Shown here: positions 40,960-50,652 of the stretch, piece by piece
Layout of the letters: every line of letters begins with the position of its first letter
Numbering within the stretch: the first letter of the stretch is position 1
Assembly: GCF_014651715.1 (NCBI RefSeq)
Contig: NZ_BMXK01000012.1
Coordinates: 81,852 to 145,851, forward strand
Direction: 5' to 3'
DNA: 64,000 bases
Source: Zhihengliuella salsuginis
Lineage (GTDB): Bacteria; Actinomycetota; Actinomycetes; Actinomycetales; Micrococcaceae
Position numbers and translations under genes: made by a program
The notes under the pieces: model-generated
Seen by the model: the letters and a program-made list of their open reading frames with translations, nothing else
What the model was told of the DNA's origin: nothing
The model's database searches: none

Positions 40960-41941
40960 GGTCGCGTTGTGGGGCAACGAGCTCTACACGGGTAAACGTT
41001 CCTACCCCTTCATCGAGAAGCGCAAGCTCTGGTTCATCGTCGCAGCGGTGCTCCTCGCCGCCTCGGTGCTCGTCCCGGTCGCCAAGGGCGGCTTCAACCT
41101 CGGCATCGAATTCCGCGGTGGCTCCGAATTCACGATCTCCGACGTTCAGAACACCGACATCGCCATCGGGGAGAGCGCCGTGAACGACGTCGTGGAGGCC
41201 GAAGGCCTCCGCGTCACCACGATCACCTCCGACACGGTCCGCGTACAGACGGACCGGATGACCGACGACGAGACCCTGGCCGTGGCTGATGCCCTGGCGG
41301 AGGGCTACGGCGTCACCGGCGAGCAGGTGACCAGCACGTTCATCGGCCCGACGTGGGGACAGGACGTCTCCCGGCAGGCACTGATCGGCCTCGTGGTCTT
41401 CATCGTCCTCGTCGCGGTCCTCATGGCGTTCTACTTCAGGACGTGGAAGATGTCGCTCGCCGCGATCGTCGGTCTCGCCACCGTTGTCGTCGTGACGGCT
41501 GGTATCTACGCGGCAACCGGGTTCGAAGTCACACCGAGCGCCATCATCGGATTCCTCACGATCCTCAGCTACGCGCTGTACGACACCGTGGTCGTGTTCG
41601 ACAAGATTCGCGAGAACACGGAGAACTATCTCGAGCAGCACCGCCGCACCTTCGGCGAACTGATCAACCTGGCCATCAACCAGACCCTGGTGCGGTCCAT
41701 CAACACCTCGGTCGTCGCCATTCTGCCGATCGGATCGATCCTGTTCATCGGCGCCCTGCTGCTCGGCGCCGGCACGCTGCGCGACCTCGCCCTGGCGTTG
41801 TTCGTCGGAGTCATCGTCGGCACGTTGGCGACGTTGTTCGTCCAGGCGCCGCTCTTCGCGCAGTTCCGGCTGAAGGATCCGGACGTGGTCGAACACGACG
41901 CGGACATCGTCGAACGGCGGCAGTCGGTCCCGGCCAGCTAG
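40952..41941 (+). CDS. secF: Protein translocase subunit SecF
   Basis: Partner of SecD, 329 residues, six membrane helices. The D1 motif is FNLGIEFRGGSEF (about 43-55), and the D5-like block is LSYALYDTVVVFDKIREN (about 206-223). ATG 40952 has AAGGAGG six bases upstream and overlaps the end of secD by eight bases, so translation is coupled. A stem-loop terminator follows, making yajC-secD-secF one unit. Confidence 0.95.
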   Translation: MRKVALWGNELYTGKRSYPFIEKRKLWFIVAAVLLAASVLVPVAKGGFNLGIEFRGGSEFTISDVQNTDIAIGESAVNDVVEAEGLRVTTITSDTVRVQTDRMTDDETLAVADALAEGYGVTGEQVTSTFIGPTWGQDVSRQALIGLVVFIVLVAVLMAFYFRTWKMSLAAIVGLATVVVVTAGIYAATGFEVTPSAIIGFLTILSYALYDTVVVFDKIRENTENYLEQHRRTFGELINLAINQTLVRSINTSVVAILPIGSILFIGALLLGAGTLRDLALALFVGVIVGTLATLFVQAPLFAQFRLKDPDVVEHDADIVERRQSVPAS

Positions 41942-41971
41942 GACTGCGCGACCCCGTTTGCTTCGACAGCG

Positions 41972-42005
41972 GTGCGGCCTTCCCCGATTCCGGGGGAGGC
42001 CGCAC
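41972..42005 (+). terminator. Terminator of yajC-secD-secF
   Basis: A 14-bp stem with one wobble pair (41972-41985 with 41992-42005) and a six-base loop, followed by GTCTGTTT. It lies 31 bases after the secF stop. Confidence 0.8.
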
Positions 42006-42040
42006 GTCTGTTTAAGCGACAAGTATGTTGAGGCCCATTC

Positions 42041-42070
42041 TTGGTTCCGAAACGGGACGACGGGTACGGT
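42041..42070 (+). promoter_or_regulatory. Promoter of rel
   Basis: TTGGTT (42041-42046), an 18-base spacer, then TACGGT (42065-42070). The predicted leader of about 67 bases holds two small adjacent stem-loops, at 42071-42091 (GCAGTA with TACTGC) and 42095-42111 (CGATG with CATCG). Confidence 0.5.
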
Positions 42071-42143
42071 GCAGTAATCTTGGTGTACTGCCTCCGATGT
42101 GACTTGCATCGACGGGTGGGCAGCGGACGGAAAGGAGTCGCTC

Positions 42144-44426
42144 GTGGCTGAGCAACGTGCAGGTGCTTCTGCCGGACAGGGGCGTCGAGGGCGTCCCCTG
42201 TCGCGCCTCGCCCGCCTCGCGGGCCGGACTCCCTCGGGACAACCTCCGATCCTTGAACCGCTGCTGCGGACCGTGCGGGCCAACAGTCCGCGCGAAGATC
42301 TGGACCTGATCACCCGCGCATTCACCGTTGCCGAGCGCCAGCACGAGGGGCAGAAGCGCAAGAGCGGCGACCCGTACATCACCCACCCCGTCGCCGTGGC
42401 CACCATCCTGGCGGAGATGGGCATGACCGGCACCACGCTCGCTGCCGCCCTGCTCCACGACACGGTCGAGGACACGGACTACTCGCTCGATCAGCTCACG
42501 CGGGAGTTCGGTCCGGAAGTCGCCATGCTCGTCGACGGCGTCACCAAGCTGGACAAGGTGAAGTTCGGCGACGCGGCACAGGCCGAAACCGTCAGGAAGA
42601 TGGTCATCGCGATGGCCCGGGACATCCGGGTCCTCCTGATCAAATTGGCCGACAGGCTCCACAATGCGCGAACGTGGCGCTACGTCTCGCCGAAATCGAG
42701 TGCCCGGAAAGCGCGCGAGACCCTCGAGATCTTCGCTCCGCTCGCGCACCGGCTCGGCATGAACACCATCAAGTGGGAGCTCGAGGACCTGTCCTTCGCA
42801 GCGCTGCACCCGAAGGTCTACGAAGAGATCGTCCGTCTCGTGGGAGACCGCACGCCCGAACGCGAGAAGTACCTGTCGACGGTCCGCACGCGCATCGGCG
42901 ACGATCTCCACCAGGCCAAGATCAAGGCGACCGTCACCGGCCGCCCGAAGCACTACTACTCGATCTATCAGAAGATGGTCGTCCGCGGCAAAGAGTTCAA
43001 CGACATCCACGACCTGATGGGTGTCCGCGTGCTCGTCGATTCCGTCCGCGACTGCTACGCGGCTCTGGGCACCCTGCATGCTCGCTGGAACCCGCTCCCG
43101 GGCCGGTTCAAGGACTACATCGCGATGCCGAAGTTCAACATGTACCAGTCGTTGCACACGACGGTGATCGGCCCCGGGGGCAAGCCGGTGGAGATCCAGA
43201 TCCGAACCCACGACATGCACCGCCGCGCCGAGTACGGTGTGGCCGCCCACTGGAAGTACAAGCAGGGCGCCGCGCCGGCCGAAGCTCCGGGCGATGGCGA
43301 GGACATGGGCTGGCTCAAGAGCCTGATGGACTGGCAGCAGGAGACGCGCGATCCGGGCGAGTTCCTCGACAGCCTGCGATTCGAGATCAATGCGGCGGAA
43401 GTCTTCGTCTTCACGCCCAAGGGCGAGGTCATGGCGCTTCCCGCGGGTTCGACGCCGGTCGACTTCGCCTACTCTGTCCACACTGAAGTCGGCCACCGCA
43501 CGATCGGCGCGCGCGTCAACGGCAAGCTCGTGCCACTGACCAGCGAACTCCACCACGGCGACTGGGTCGAGATCTTCACATCCAAAGCCGAGGGAGCCGG
43601 CCCGAGCCAGGACTGGCAGGGATTCGTCAAGAGCGCCCGGGCCCGCAGCAAGATCCGCCAGTGGTTCAGCAAGGAACGCCGCGAAGAGGCGATCGACAAG
43701 GGCAAGGAGCTCCTGACGCGGGAGCTGCGCAAGAACAACCTGCCGCTGCAGAAGCTGATGACGCACGATACGCTCTCCGCCGTGGCCCACGAAATGCGCC
43801 ACCACGACATCGCGGCCCTCTACGCGGCCGTCGGGGACGGCCACACGTCGGCGCAGAACGTCATCGAGCACTTGCAGGCGATGACCGTGGAGGCCCACGA
43901 GGACGAATCCGAATTCGACGCGGCCTCGATCGCCGCGAACGCCAAACCACGGTCGTCGACCAGCGACTCCGGTGTCATCGTCAAGGGCGCCGGGGACGTC
44001 ATGGCCAAGCTCGCGCGGTGCTGCACCCCCGTCCCGCCGGACGAGATCTCGGGATTCGTGACCCGGGGCGCCGGCGTCTCCGTGCACCGCAAGGACTGCA
44101 CGAACTTCCAGGCGCTCTCAGCCGAGGGCGAGCGCATCGTCGAGGTCGAATGGGCACCCACCAAGACCAGCGTCTTCCTCGTAGAGATCCAGGTGGAGGC
44201 GCTGGACCGCAAGTCGCTGCTCTCCGACGTGACGCGGATCCTGTCCGAGAACCACGTCAACATCCTCTCCGCGAGCGTCAACACCAGTCGCGACCGGGTC
44301 GCGATGAGCCGCTTCTCCTTCGAGATGGGCGACCCGAAGTACCTCAGCCACGTCCTCAACGCGGTACGCCGCATCGACGGGGTCTACGACGTCTACCGCA
44401 CCACGGCCAGCGGCATCCGCCGGTAG
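42144..44426 (+). CDS. rel: Bifunctional (p)ppGpp synthase/hydrolase Rel
   Basis: Long RelA/SpoT homologue that makes and degrades the alarmone (p)ppGpp; 760 residues. Domains in order: HD hydrolase with HDTVEDTD (about 112-119), synthetase with [12 protein letters not shown] and the [20 protein letters not shown] block, TGS (from [14 protein letters not shown]), a conserved-cysteine region ([20 protein letters not shown]) and a C-terminal ACT domain. The RxKD form of the synthetase motif and the intact HD site indicate that both activities are kept. GTG 42144 has AAAGGAG seven bases upstream. The apt gene often found between secF and rel is absent. Confidence 0.96.
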   Translation: MAEQRAGASAGQGRRGRPLSRLARLAGRTPSGQPPILEPLLRTVRANSPREDLDLITRAFTVAERQHEGQKRKSGDPYITHPVAVATILAEMGMTGTTLAAALLHDTVEDTDYSLDQLTREFGPEVAMLVDGVTKLDKVKFGDAAQAETVRKMVIAMARDIRVLLIKLADRLHNARTWRYVSPKSSARKARETLEIFAPLAHRLGMNTIKWELEDLSFAALHPKVYEEIVRLVGDRTPEREKYLSTVRTRIGDDLHQAKIKATVTGRPKHYYSIYQKMVVRGKEFNDIHDLMGVRVLVDSVRDCYAALGTLHARWNPLPGRFKDYIAMPKFNMYQSLHTTVIGPGGKPVEIQIRTHDMHRRAEYGVAAHWKYKQGAAPAEAPGDGEDMGWLKSLMDWQQETRDPGEFLDSLRFEINAAEVFVFTPKGEVMALPAGSTPVDFAYSVHTEVGHRTIGARVNGKLVPLTSELHHGDWVEIFTSKAEGAGPSQDWQGFVKSARARSKIRQWFSKERREEAIDKGKELLTRELRKNNLPLQKLMTHDTLSAVAHEMRHHDIAALYAAVGDGHTSAQNVIEHLQAMTVEAHEDESEFDAASIAANAKPRSSTSDSGVIVKGAGDVMAKLARCCTPVPPDEISGFVTRGAGVSVHRKDCTNFQALSAEGERIVEVEWAPTKTSVFLVEIQVEALDRKSLLSDVTRILSENHVNILSASVNTSRDRVAMSRFSFEMGDPKYLSHVLNAVRRIDGVYDVYRTTASGIRR

Positions 44427-44445
44427 GGGTCTGTGGCGCGGAGCC

Positions 44446-45063
44446 TCAGCCCGCACGGTCCAGAACCACGGGCTGGTGCGGCAGCCCCCTGGCCGCATCG
44501 TCGACGCGGGCCAGGGCACGGAGTTTGCCGGGCCGGCGCTTGACCTCGTTGATCTTTGCCACGAGGCTCTCGACATCCACGGCAAGGTGCCCGGACCGCA
44601 GGAACCGGCGCACGACGCGGACCGCATCCCTGTCGTCTCCGAAGTGGACGGCCGCGTCGAAAGCCGTCCGCAAGGGTGTCGTCAGCGGGACACCGCTCAT
44701 CGTCAGCACATCGGAAGGCCCCACGCCCAGACTGACGATGCGCAACGGGGGGCCTGGCGCATTCCGGGGGCTGCGCAGGAACCGCTTCACTACCGTGTCG
44801 ATGGCGCGCGGGCTCTCGGCGACCCCGTACAGCCAGGCAGCCGTCTCACCGCACACGGCGACTGCATCGATGCCGGAGAGGACAAGCGCCACGGCTCTGG
44901 CCCGCGACTGCGCCGTATCGACGAAGGGCGCCGGCGCCCAGAGCCCCGGCAGGACCCGCTCGAGGGTGCCCTCGCGTTCCATGGCCGTGAGCTCCCCGGC
45001 CCGGAACGGGCTCCCCTCGACGAAGAATTCTCGACCGCCACCGGCTCCACCCCTGTTGTCCAT
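44446..45063 (-). CDS. AbiEi-like antitoxin-family / unknown protein
   Basis: A 205-residue protein whose layout resembles the type IV antitoxin AbiEi group found in many actinobacteria: an N-terminal winged-helix-like part (FFVEGSPFRAGELTAMEREGTLERVLPGLW), then ARAVALVLSGIDAVAVCGETAAWLYGV and a mixed C-terminal half with SGVPLTTPLRTAFDAAVHF. No AbiEii nucleotidyltransferase toxin gene is adjacent. ATG 45063 is chosen because a stem-loop at 45098-45132 occupies the longer reading frame upstream. It is convergent with rel, 19 bases apart. The family link is by pattern only; similar orphan proteins also resemble restriction-endonuclease-like DUF559 partners. Confidence 0.6.
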   Translation of the reverse strand: MDNRGGAGGGREFFVEGSPFRAGELTAMEREGTLERVLPGLWAPAPFVDTAQSRARAVALVLSGIDAVAVCGETAAWLYGVAESPRAIDTVVKRFLRSPRNAPGPPLRIVSLGVGPSDVLTMSGVPLTTPLRTAFDAAVHFGDDRDAVRVVRRFLRSGHLAVDVESLVAKINEVKRRPGKLRALARVDDAARGLPHQPVVLDRAG

Positions 45064-45097
45064 GCCTGCAAATCTCTCAGGCCCTGGAGGACACGAG

Positions 45098-45132
45098 AAG
45101 GGGCGTCGCCCATTCTGTGGACAACGCCCCTT
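45098..45132 (-). terminator. Stem-loop after the DUF349 gene
   Basis: AAGGGGCGT pairs perfectly with ACGCCCCTT (9 bp) around a 17-base loop. On the minus strand it lies 44 bases after the DUF349 stop and 35 bases before ATG 45063, separating the two genes. Confidence 0.6.
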
Positions 45133-45175
45133 GCTCACCGCGGGGTGTGGATGACAGGCCCGCCGGGCCCGTCCG

Positions 45176-46669
45176 CTAGTTCAATTCCCTGGCGGAGGCT
45201 TCCACGGTCTGGAGCCAGGTGCGACGAGCCTCCAGCGCCTCCTCAGCCTGCTTGATGGTCCGCTGGTTGCCGCCCGCCTTGGCCGCTTCGAGTTCCGATT
45301 CCAACTGGGCGATCGAATCCTGGAGCTGCTCCAGCATGCTGTTCGAGCGCGCCTTCGTCTCGGGGTTGGAGCGCCGCCACTCGTGGTCCTCGGCGTCCTT
45401 GACCGCGTCCTCGACCTGGCGCAGGGATGCCTCGATGCGGTGCATCGCGGAGCGCGGCACCTTACCTGCGGCGTCCCACTGCTCCCGGATCGAATCGAGC
45501 GACTTCTTGGCCGCCGCGAGGTCCTTGGCCGGGTCGATCGCCCGCGCCTTCTCGAGCAGCGCCTCCTTGACCTTGAGGTTCTCCTCGAATTCGGCGTCGA
45601 GGGCGGCGTTCGTCTCGTTGCGGGCCGCGAAGAAGACGTCCTGTGCGGCACGGAAGCGCGCCCACAGGGCGTCATCGTCCTTGCGGGCCGCCCGCTTCGA
45701 CGCCTTCCATTCAGACATGAGCTTGCGGTACTCGCCCGCGGTGTGGCCCCAGTCGGTCGACGTGGACAGCTCCTCCGCCCGGGCGATGAGAGCCTCCTTG
45801 GCGCGCTTGGCCTCCGAGTGGTCCGCATCCAGCTGGCTGAAGAACGCGCGACGGTGCCGGTCGAACGTGGTCCGTGCGCTCCGGAACCGCTTCCACAGGG
45901 AGTCCTCGGTGCCGCGTCCCAGACGCATACCGGACTTCTGCGCCGCCTTCCACAGGTCGAACAGCTCGTTCATGCGCTGGCTGGACTGCTTCCACTGGAC
46001 CTTCTCCGGGTCACGGCCCGCAAGCTCTTCGGCCTCGGCAACGATCTGCTCGCGCTCGGCCAGGTGGACCTCCCGCGCCTCGTCGTGGGCCTTCTTCTCG
46101 GCGGCGTGCAGCTGGGCGACGTCGGCCCGGGCCTTCTCGATGCGCTCCTCGACGGCCGGGAGGTCCCCGACCATCCCCTTGGCGGCCACGGTCTCCGCCA
46201 GGTGGTCGAGCGTCTTGTTCATGTCCGTCGTCGGCGCCTTCGCGGCGACGCGGTGCTCGAGCAGGAGCAGCTGGTTGACGACGTCGTCGTACTTGCGGAC
46301 GAAGTAGGCGAGCGCCTCGTCGGCGCTGGCATCCGGGTACTGGCCGACCGGGTGCTCCTCGCCGTTCACGAGGACGAAGACGTGGCCGTCCTCGGCCACG
46401 CGCGCGAACCGGCGGGCCTCCTCCAGATCCGTCGAGTACGACGGCGGCGGGGTCACGGAGTGCGCGGAGGACTCCGTCGTCTGGGACGTAGCGTCTGCCG
46501 GGCGCCCCGCGCTCGGGGCGGCGGGACGGATGCTGCTCGGCTTGACCGCACCCGGCTTCACGGAAGCCGGCGTCGGCTTTCCGGGGGTGGCGGGCTTGGG
46601 AGCCTCTTCGGGGGTCGGAACCGCCTCGTTCGGCGTGTTCTGGTCGTCGGATTCTTGACTGTGGGTCAC
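45176..46669 (-). CDS. DUF349 domain-containing protein
   Basis: A 497-residue, highly charged and mostly alpha-helical protein with several DUF349 repeats from about residue 140 onward (blocks such as SSQRMNELFDLWKAAQK, LWKRFRSARTTFDRHR, LWARFRAAQDVFFAARN). Coiled-coil prediction by eye is strong across the C-terminal 350 residues. The first 75 residues are Pro/Thr/Ser-rich and disordered. Function is unknown; no enzyme motif is present. GTG 46669 is preferred because GAAAGAG precedes it; a TTG 30 bases upstream is possible. It is divergent from hisS and is found near hisS in related genomes. Confidence 0.82.
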   Translation of the reverse strand: MTHSQESDDQNTPNEAVPTPEEAPKPATPGKPTPASVKPGAVKPSSIRPAAPSAGRPADATSQTTESSAHSVTPPPSYSTDLEEARRFARVAEDGHVFVLVNGEEHPVGQYPDASADEALAYFVRKYDDVVNQLLLLEHRVAAKAPTTDMNKTLDHLAETVAAKGMVGDLPAVEERIEKARADVAQLHAAEKKAHDEAREVHLAEREQIVAEAEELAGRDPEKVQWKQSSQRMNELFDLWKAAQKSGMRLGRGTEDSLWKRFRSARTTFDRHRRAFFSQLDADHSEAKRAKEALIARAEELSTSTDWGHTAGEYRKLMSEWKASKRAARKDDDALWARFRAAQDVFFAARNETNAALDAEFEENLKVKEALLEKARAIDPAKDLAAAKKSLDSIREQWDAAGKVPRSAMHRIEASLRQVEDAVKDAEDHEWRRSNPETKARSNSMLEQLQDSIAQLESELEAAKAGGNQRTIKQAEEALEARRTWLQTVEASARELN

Positions 46670-46850
46670 CGCTGGAACTCTTTCGCTCGTTCCGTCCAAC
46701 CCGGCCGGGCCGAACGGTCTCGTGTTTCATCCGTCACTCTACCGATTCGAGCGCATCGTCCCAACCGACAACCGCCCGTGGCGCTAGACTGGTGCGGTCT
46801 CTGGCGCGCGGACCGCGTCTGTCGAATACCTATGAGGAGCAATCTCACCC

Positions 46851-48188
46851 ATGGCACGCAAGGCCTCCCTGTCCGGCTTCCCCGAATGGCTTCCGAACGA
46901 GCGTCTGGTGGAATTGCACGTTCTGGACACCCTGCGGAGGACCTTCGAGCTGCACGGTTTCAGCAACGTTGAGACCCGTGCCGTGGAAACGGTGGGTCAG
47001 CTGCTGCGCAAGGGCGACATCGACAAGGAGGTCTACGGGATCTCCCGCCTGCAGGCAGGGGAGTCGACCGGGGACGATCCGAATGCTCTGGCACTCCACT
47101 TCGACCTGACGGTACCGTTCGCCCGTTACGTGGTGGAGAACGCCGGGCACCTCTCCTTCCCGTTCCGCCGCTACCAGATCCAGAAGGTCTGGCGCGGCGA
47201 GCGCCCGCAGGACGGCCGCTTCCGCGAGTTCACCCAGGCGGACATCGACGTCGTCGGCGACGGCACCCTGCCGTTCAAGTACGACGTCGAGCTGGCGCTC
47301 GTCATCGCCGAAGCGCTCGAAGCCCTGCCGATCGGCGACTTCAAGCTGCGCGTGAACAACCGCAAGCTCGCCGAGGGTTTCTACCTCGGCCTCGGCCTGA
47401 GCGACACCGCGGGCGTACTGCGCAACATCGACAAGCTCGAGAAGATCGGTGCCCCCCGGGTCAAGGACCTGCTGCTCGACGAGGTGGGCGCGAGCAGCGA
47501 CCAGGCCGACGCCGCTCTGGCGCTGGCGCAGATCCGCACCGAGGACATGTCCTTCATCGAGAAGGTCCGGGCGCTCGGCGTCGAGCACGAGCTCCTCGAG
47601 CAGGGCCTGGCCGAACTGGGGGAGGTTGTCGAGATGGCCGTCCGCCGAGCGCCCGGCCGCGTCGTCGCGGATCTCAGCATCGCCCGCGGACTCGACTACT
47701 ACACGGGCACCGTCTACGAGACCGTCCTGGTGGGCAACGAGAAGCTCGGCTCCATCTGCTCCGGCGGCCGCTACGAGTCGCTGGCGACCAAGGGGAACCG
47801 CACCTTCCCCGGCGTCGGGCTGTCGATCGGTGTGACCCGCCTCGTCTCCCGCATGCTCGCCGACGAGTCGGCGGTGGCCTCACGCCACGTGCCGACGGCG
47901 GTCTATGTGACGCTCGCTCAGAATGACTCCTGGTCGGATGCGCAGGATGTCGCTGCGCAGCTGCGCGCCCGGGGTATCAGTGCCGAGGTCGCCGCAAGCG
48001 CGGAGAAGTTCGGCAAGCAGATCAAGTTCGCCGACAAGCGGGGCATCCCGTTCGTCTGGTTCACCCAGGAGGACGGCACGCACGAGGTCAAGGACATCCG
48101 CTCGGGCGAGCAGCTCGTGGCGGACCCTGCCACGTGGATGCCCGCAGCCGAAGATCTGACGCCCCGGATCGCCGCGGCAACGGCTTAG
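46851..48188 (+). CDS. hisS: Histidyl-tRNA synthetase
   Basis: Class II synthetase of 445 residues. The catalytic core has LHFDLTVPFARYV (motif 1 side), RYQIQKVWRGERPQDGRFREF as motif 2, and the histidine-specific ARGLDYYTGTVYE; motif 3 is VGLSIGVTRL. The C-terminal anticodon domain spans about residues 345-430. ATG 46851 follows GAGGAG. TAGACT at 46786 is a possible -10 with a 5' leader of about 55 bases. aspS follows after 87 bases. Confidence 0.96.
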   Translation: MARKASLSGFPEWLPNERLVELHVLDTLRRTFELHGFSNVETRAVETVGQLLRKGDIDKEVYGISRLQAGESTGDDPNALALHFDLTVPFARYVVENAGHLSFPFRRYQIQKVWRGERPQDGRFREFTQADIDVVGDGTLPFKYDVELALVIAEALEALPIGDFKLRVNNRKLAEGFYLGLGLSDTAGVLRNIDKLEKIGAPRVKDLLLDEVGASSDQADAALALAQIRTEDMSFIEKVRALGVEHELLEQGLAELGEVVEMAVRRAPGRVVADLSIARGLDYYTGTVYETVLVGNEKLGSICSGGRYESLATKGNRTFPGVGLSIGVTRLVSRMLADESAVASRHVPTAVYVTLAQNDSWSDAQDVAAQLRARGISAEVAASAEKFGKQIKFADKRGIPFVWFTQEDGTHEVKDIRSGEQLVADPATWMPAAEDLTPRIAAATA

Positions 48189-48231
48189 GTTCTCCCGCCT
48201 GCACGGTGACCGGCCCTTGGATGAGAAGGGG

Positions 48232-48237
48232 TAAACT
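48232..48237 (+). promoter_or_regulatory. Candidate -10 element of aspS
   Basis: TAAACT, five of six to TATAAT-type hexamers used in actinobacteria, 38 bases before the aspS start. TGACCG at 48207 is a possible -35 with a long 19-base spacer. Confidence 0.4.
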
Positions 48238-48275
48238 CGTGCGGGATTGACTTCACCCCTTTAGAAAGGACCGCA

Positions 48276-50060
48276 GTGCTGCGCACCCACGACCTGGGAT
48301 CTCTCAGGGCAGAGCACATTGGCCAGACCGTGACCCTGGCGGGCTGGGTTGGCCGCCGTCGCGACCACGGAGGCGTGGCCTTCATCGACCTGCGCGACGC
48401 TTCCGGCATCGCCCAGATCGTCGTCCGCGACGAGGAGGACTTCCACTCGCTGCGCAACGAGTTCGTGCTGCAGGTGACCGGGGCCGTGGAGCGCCGTCCG
48501 GAGGGCAACGAGAACCCGGCCCTCGGCACGGGCGAGATCGAGGTGCTGGCCGAGGACGTCGTCGTGCTCAACACGTCGGCGCCGCTGCCGTTCCAGATCG
48601 ACGAGCACGTCGAGGTCGGCGAGGAGGCGCGCCTGCGCCACCGCTACCTGGACCTGCGCCGCCCGGGCCCCAACGCCAACATCCGCCTGCGCTCCGAGGC
48701 GAACCGGATCGCCCGCGACATTCTGCACGTCGACGGGTACACGGAGATCGAGACGCCCACGCTGACGCGCTCCACGCCGGAGGGCGCCCGCGACTTCCTG
48801 GTGCCCGCGCGCCTGGCCCCGGGCTCCTGGTACGCGCTGCCGCAGTCGCCCCAGCTGTTCAAGCAGCTGCTGCAGGTCGGCGGGTTCGAGAAGTACTACC
48901 AGATCGCCCGCTGCTACCGCGACGAGGACTTCCGCGCGGACCGACAGCCCGAGTTCACGCAGCTGGACATCGAGGCCTCCTTCGTCGAGCAGGACGACGT
49001 CATCGAGCTGGGCGAGCGCCTCGTGAAGGCCCTCTGGCAGCTCATCGACGTCGAGATCCCGACCCCGATCCAGCGCATCACGTACGCCGACGCGATGGCC
49101 CGGTTCGGTTCGGACAAGCCGGACATGCGCTTCGGCCTCGAGCTGACCGAGATGACCGAGTTCTTCAAGGACACCGGATTCGGCGTGTTCAAGGCGCCGT
49201 ACGTCGGCGCCGTCGTCATGCCCGGCGGCGCCTCGCAGCCGCGCCGCACCCTCGACGGCTGGCAGGAGTTCGCCAAGCAGCGCGGCCACAAGGGCCTGGC
49301 CTACGTCCTCTTCAAGGAGGACGGCGAGCTCGCCGGCCCGGTGGCGAAGAACCTCAACGATTTCGAACGCGAGAACCTGGCCGAGGCGACCGGCGCGAAG
49401 CCGGGCGACTGCATCTTCTTCGCCGCCGGCGAGAAGAACGCCGCCCGCAGCCTGCTCGGTGCCGCGCGCATCGAGATCGGCCACCGCACCGGCCTGATCG
49501 AGGACGGCGACTGGGCGTTCGTATGGGTCGTCGACGCGCCGATGTTCGAGGCGGCCGCCGACGCGGTCGCCGCGGGCGACGTCGCCGTCGGCGAAGGCAA
49601 GTGGACAGCGGTCCACCACGCGTTCACGTCGCCCAAGCCGGAGCACCTGGACACCTTCGACCAGGACCCGGCCAACGCCCTGTCCTACGCCTACGACATC
49701 GTCTGCAACGGCAACGAGATCGGCGGCGGCTCGATCCGTATCCACGACCGCGCCGTGCAGGAGCGGGTCTTCCGCCTCATGGGACTCGACGAGGAGGAGG
49801 CGCAGACGAAGTTCGGCTTCCTGCTCGAGGGCTTCAAGTACGGCGCCCCGCCGCACGGCGGCATCGCGTTCGGCTGGGACCGCGTCGTCTCGCTGCTGGC
49901 GGGGGAGGACTCGATCCGCGAGGTCATCGCCTTCCCGAAGACCGGCGGCGGCTACGACCCGCTGACCGCGGCCCCGGCTCCGATCACGCCGGAGCAGCGC
50001 AAGGAGGCCGGGGTCGACGCCAAGCCCGAGCCGAAGCAGGGCGACGCAGAGAAGGCCTAG
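48276..50060 (+). CDS. aspS: Aspartyl-tRNA synthetase
   Basis: Class II synthetase of 594 residues, bacterial type with the extra GAD domain between motifs 2 and 3. The N-terminal OB fold reads [21 protein letters not shown] in pieces; motif 2 is [21 protein letters not shown] and motif 3 is [17 protein letters not shown] 48276 has AGAAAGGA eight bases upstream. Whether it is discriminating or also charges tRNA-Asn cannot be judged from this window. A bidirectional stem-loop separates it from dtd. Confidence 0.96.
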   Translation: MLRTHDLGSLRAEHIGQTVTLAGWVGRRRDHGGVAFIDLRDASGIAQIVVRDEEDFHSLRNEFVLQVTGAVERRPEGNENPALGTGEIEVLAEDVVVLNTSAPLPFQIDEHVEVGEEARLRHRYLDLRRPGPNANIRLRSEANRIARDILHVDGYTEIETPTLTRSTPEGARDFLVPARLAPGSWYALPQSPQLFKQLLQVGGFEKYYQIARCYRDEDFRADRQPEFTQLDIEASFVEQDDVIELGERLVKALWQLIDVEIPTPIQRITYADAMARFGSDKPDMRFGLELTEMTEFFKDTGFGVFKAPYVGAVVMPGGASQPRRTLDGWQEFAKQRGHKGLAYVLFKEDGELAGPVAKNLNDFERENLAEATGAKPGDCIFFAAGEKNAARSLLGAARIEIGHRTGLIEDGDWAFVWVVDAPMFEAAADAVAAGDVAVGEGKWTAVHHAFTSPKPEHLDTFDQDPANALSYAYDIVCNGNEIGGGSIRIHDRAVQERVFRLMGLDEEEAQTKFGFLLEGFKYGAPPHGGIAFGWDRVVSLLAGEDSIREVIAFPKTGGGYDPLTAAPAPITPEQRKEAGVDAKPEPKQGDAEKA

Positions 50061-50072
50061 TCACCCGCAGGA

Positions 50073-50109
50073 GGAAGCCCCCGTCGTGTTCACCGCGACG
50101 GGGGCTTCC
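50073..50109. terminator. Bidirectional terminator between aspS and dtd
   Basis: A perfect 14-bp stem (50073-50086 with 50096-50109) and a nine-base loop, placed between convergent genes 12-13 bases from each stop. Confidence 0.85.
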
Positions 50110-50121
50110 GCGTGCCCGGTG

Positions 50122-50556
50122 TCAGGGGAGATCGGCGGTGTCCACGATGAGGGTGAAGGGGCCCGAGTTGGTCGAGGCCACGTCCATCATCGCCCCGAAA
50201 CGCCCCGTCTCCACGTGGGCGCCCAGCTCGCGGAGTCCGGCGACGAGCGCTTCGTACATCGGTTCGGAGTGATCGCGTCCGGACGCCCTGGACCAGGACG
50301 GCCGCCGCCCTTTGCGGACGTCGCCGTAGAGGGTGAACTGGCTGACCACGAGCAGGGGAGCGGACGCCGACTCGCACGACTCCTCGTCGTCGAGCATGCG
50401 CAACCGCCACAGTTTGGCCGCCAGTTTGCGCGCGTCCTCTTCGGTGTCCTCGTGGGTCACCCCCGCCAGGACCAGCAGTCCTGTTCCGATCTCGCCGACG
50501 GTCTGCCCGTCCACGGTCACCCGTGCCCCGCTCACGCGCTGCGCGATGGCCTTCAC
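50122..50556 (-). CDS. dtd: D-aminoacyl-tRNA deacylase
   Basis: Removes D-amino acids, and glycine from tRNA-Ala, from mischarged tRNAs. The protein has 144 residues, typical for DTD. The chirality-checking motif is present in its two parts, SQFTLYGD (about 72-79) and TNSGPFT (about 129-135), and the N terminus MKAIAQRVSGARVTVDG-type is clear with GTG as start. GTG 50556 follows GGGAGG by seven bases. It is convergent with aspS, matching a shared role in aminoacylation quality control. Confidence 0.94.
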   Translation of the reverse strand: MKAIAQRVSGARVTVDGQTVGEIGTGLLVLAGVTHEDTEEDARKLAAKLWRLRMLDDEESCESASAPLLVVSQFTLYGDVRKGRRPSWSRASGRDHSEPMYEALVAGLRELGAHVETGRFGAMMDVASTNSGPFTLIVDTADLP

Positions 50557-50640
50557 CGACGCCTCCCACCGATTGCCTGCTGTTGGATTCCCCACGCACT
50601 CTACCGCCGGCGCCGGCGTGAGGTGGGGCCGCGACATGAG

Positions 50641-50646
50641 TAGGCT
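50641..50646 (+). promoter_or_regulatory. -10 element of rarA (leaderless)
   Basis: TAGGCT, six bases, then GTG 50653 (GTG 50650 lies three bases after the hexamer). No Shine-Dalgarno sequence is present, so the rarA mRNA is probably leaderless. Confidence 0.5.
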
Positions 50647-50652
50647 GGGGTG

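Noticed and set aside
48226..48261. AAGGGGT/ACCCCTT pairing before aspS
   Set aside because: The left arm overlaps the likely -10 element, so both arms would not be in the same RNA.
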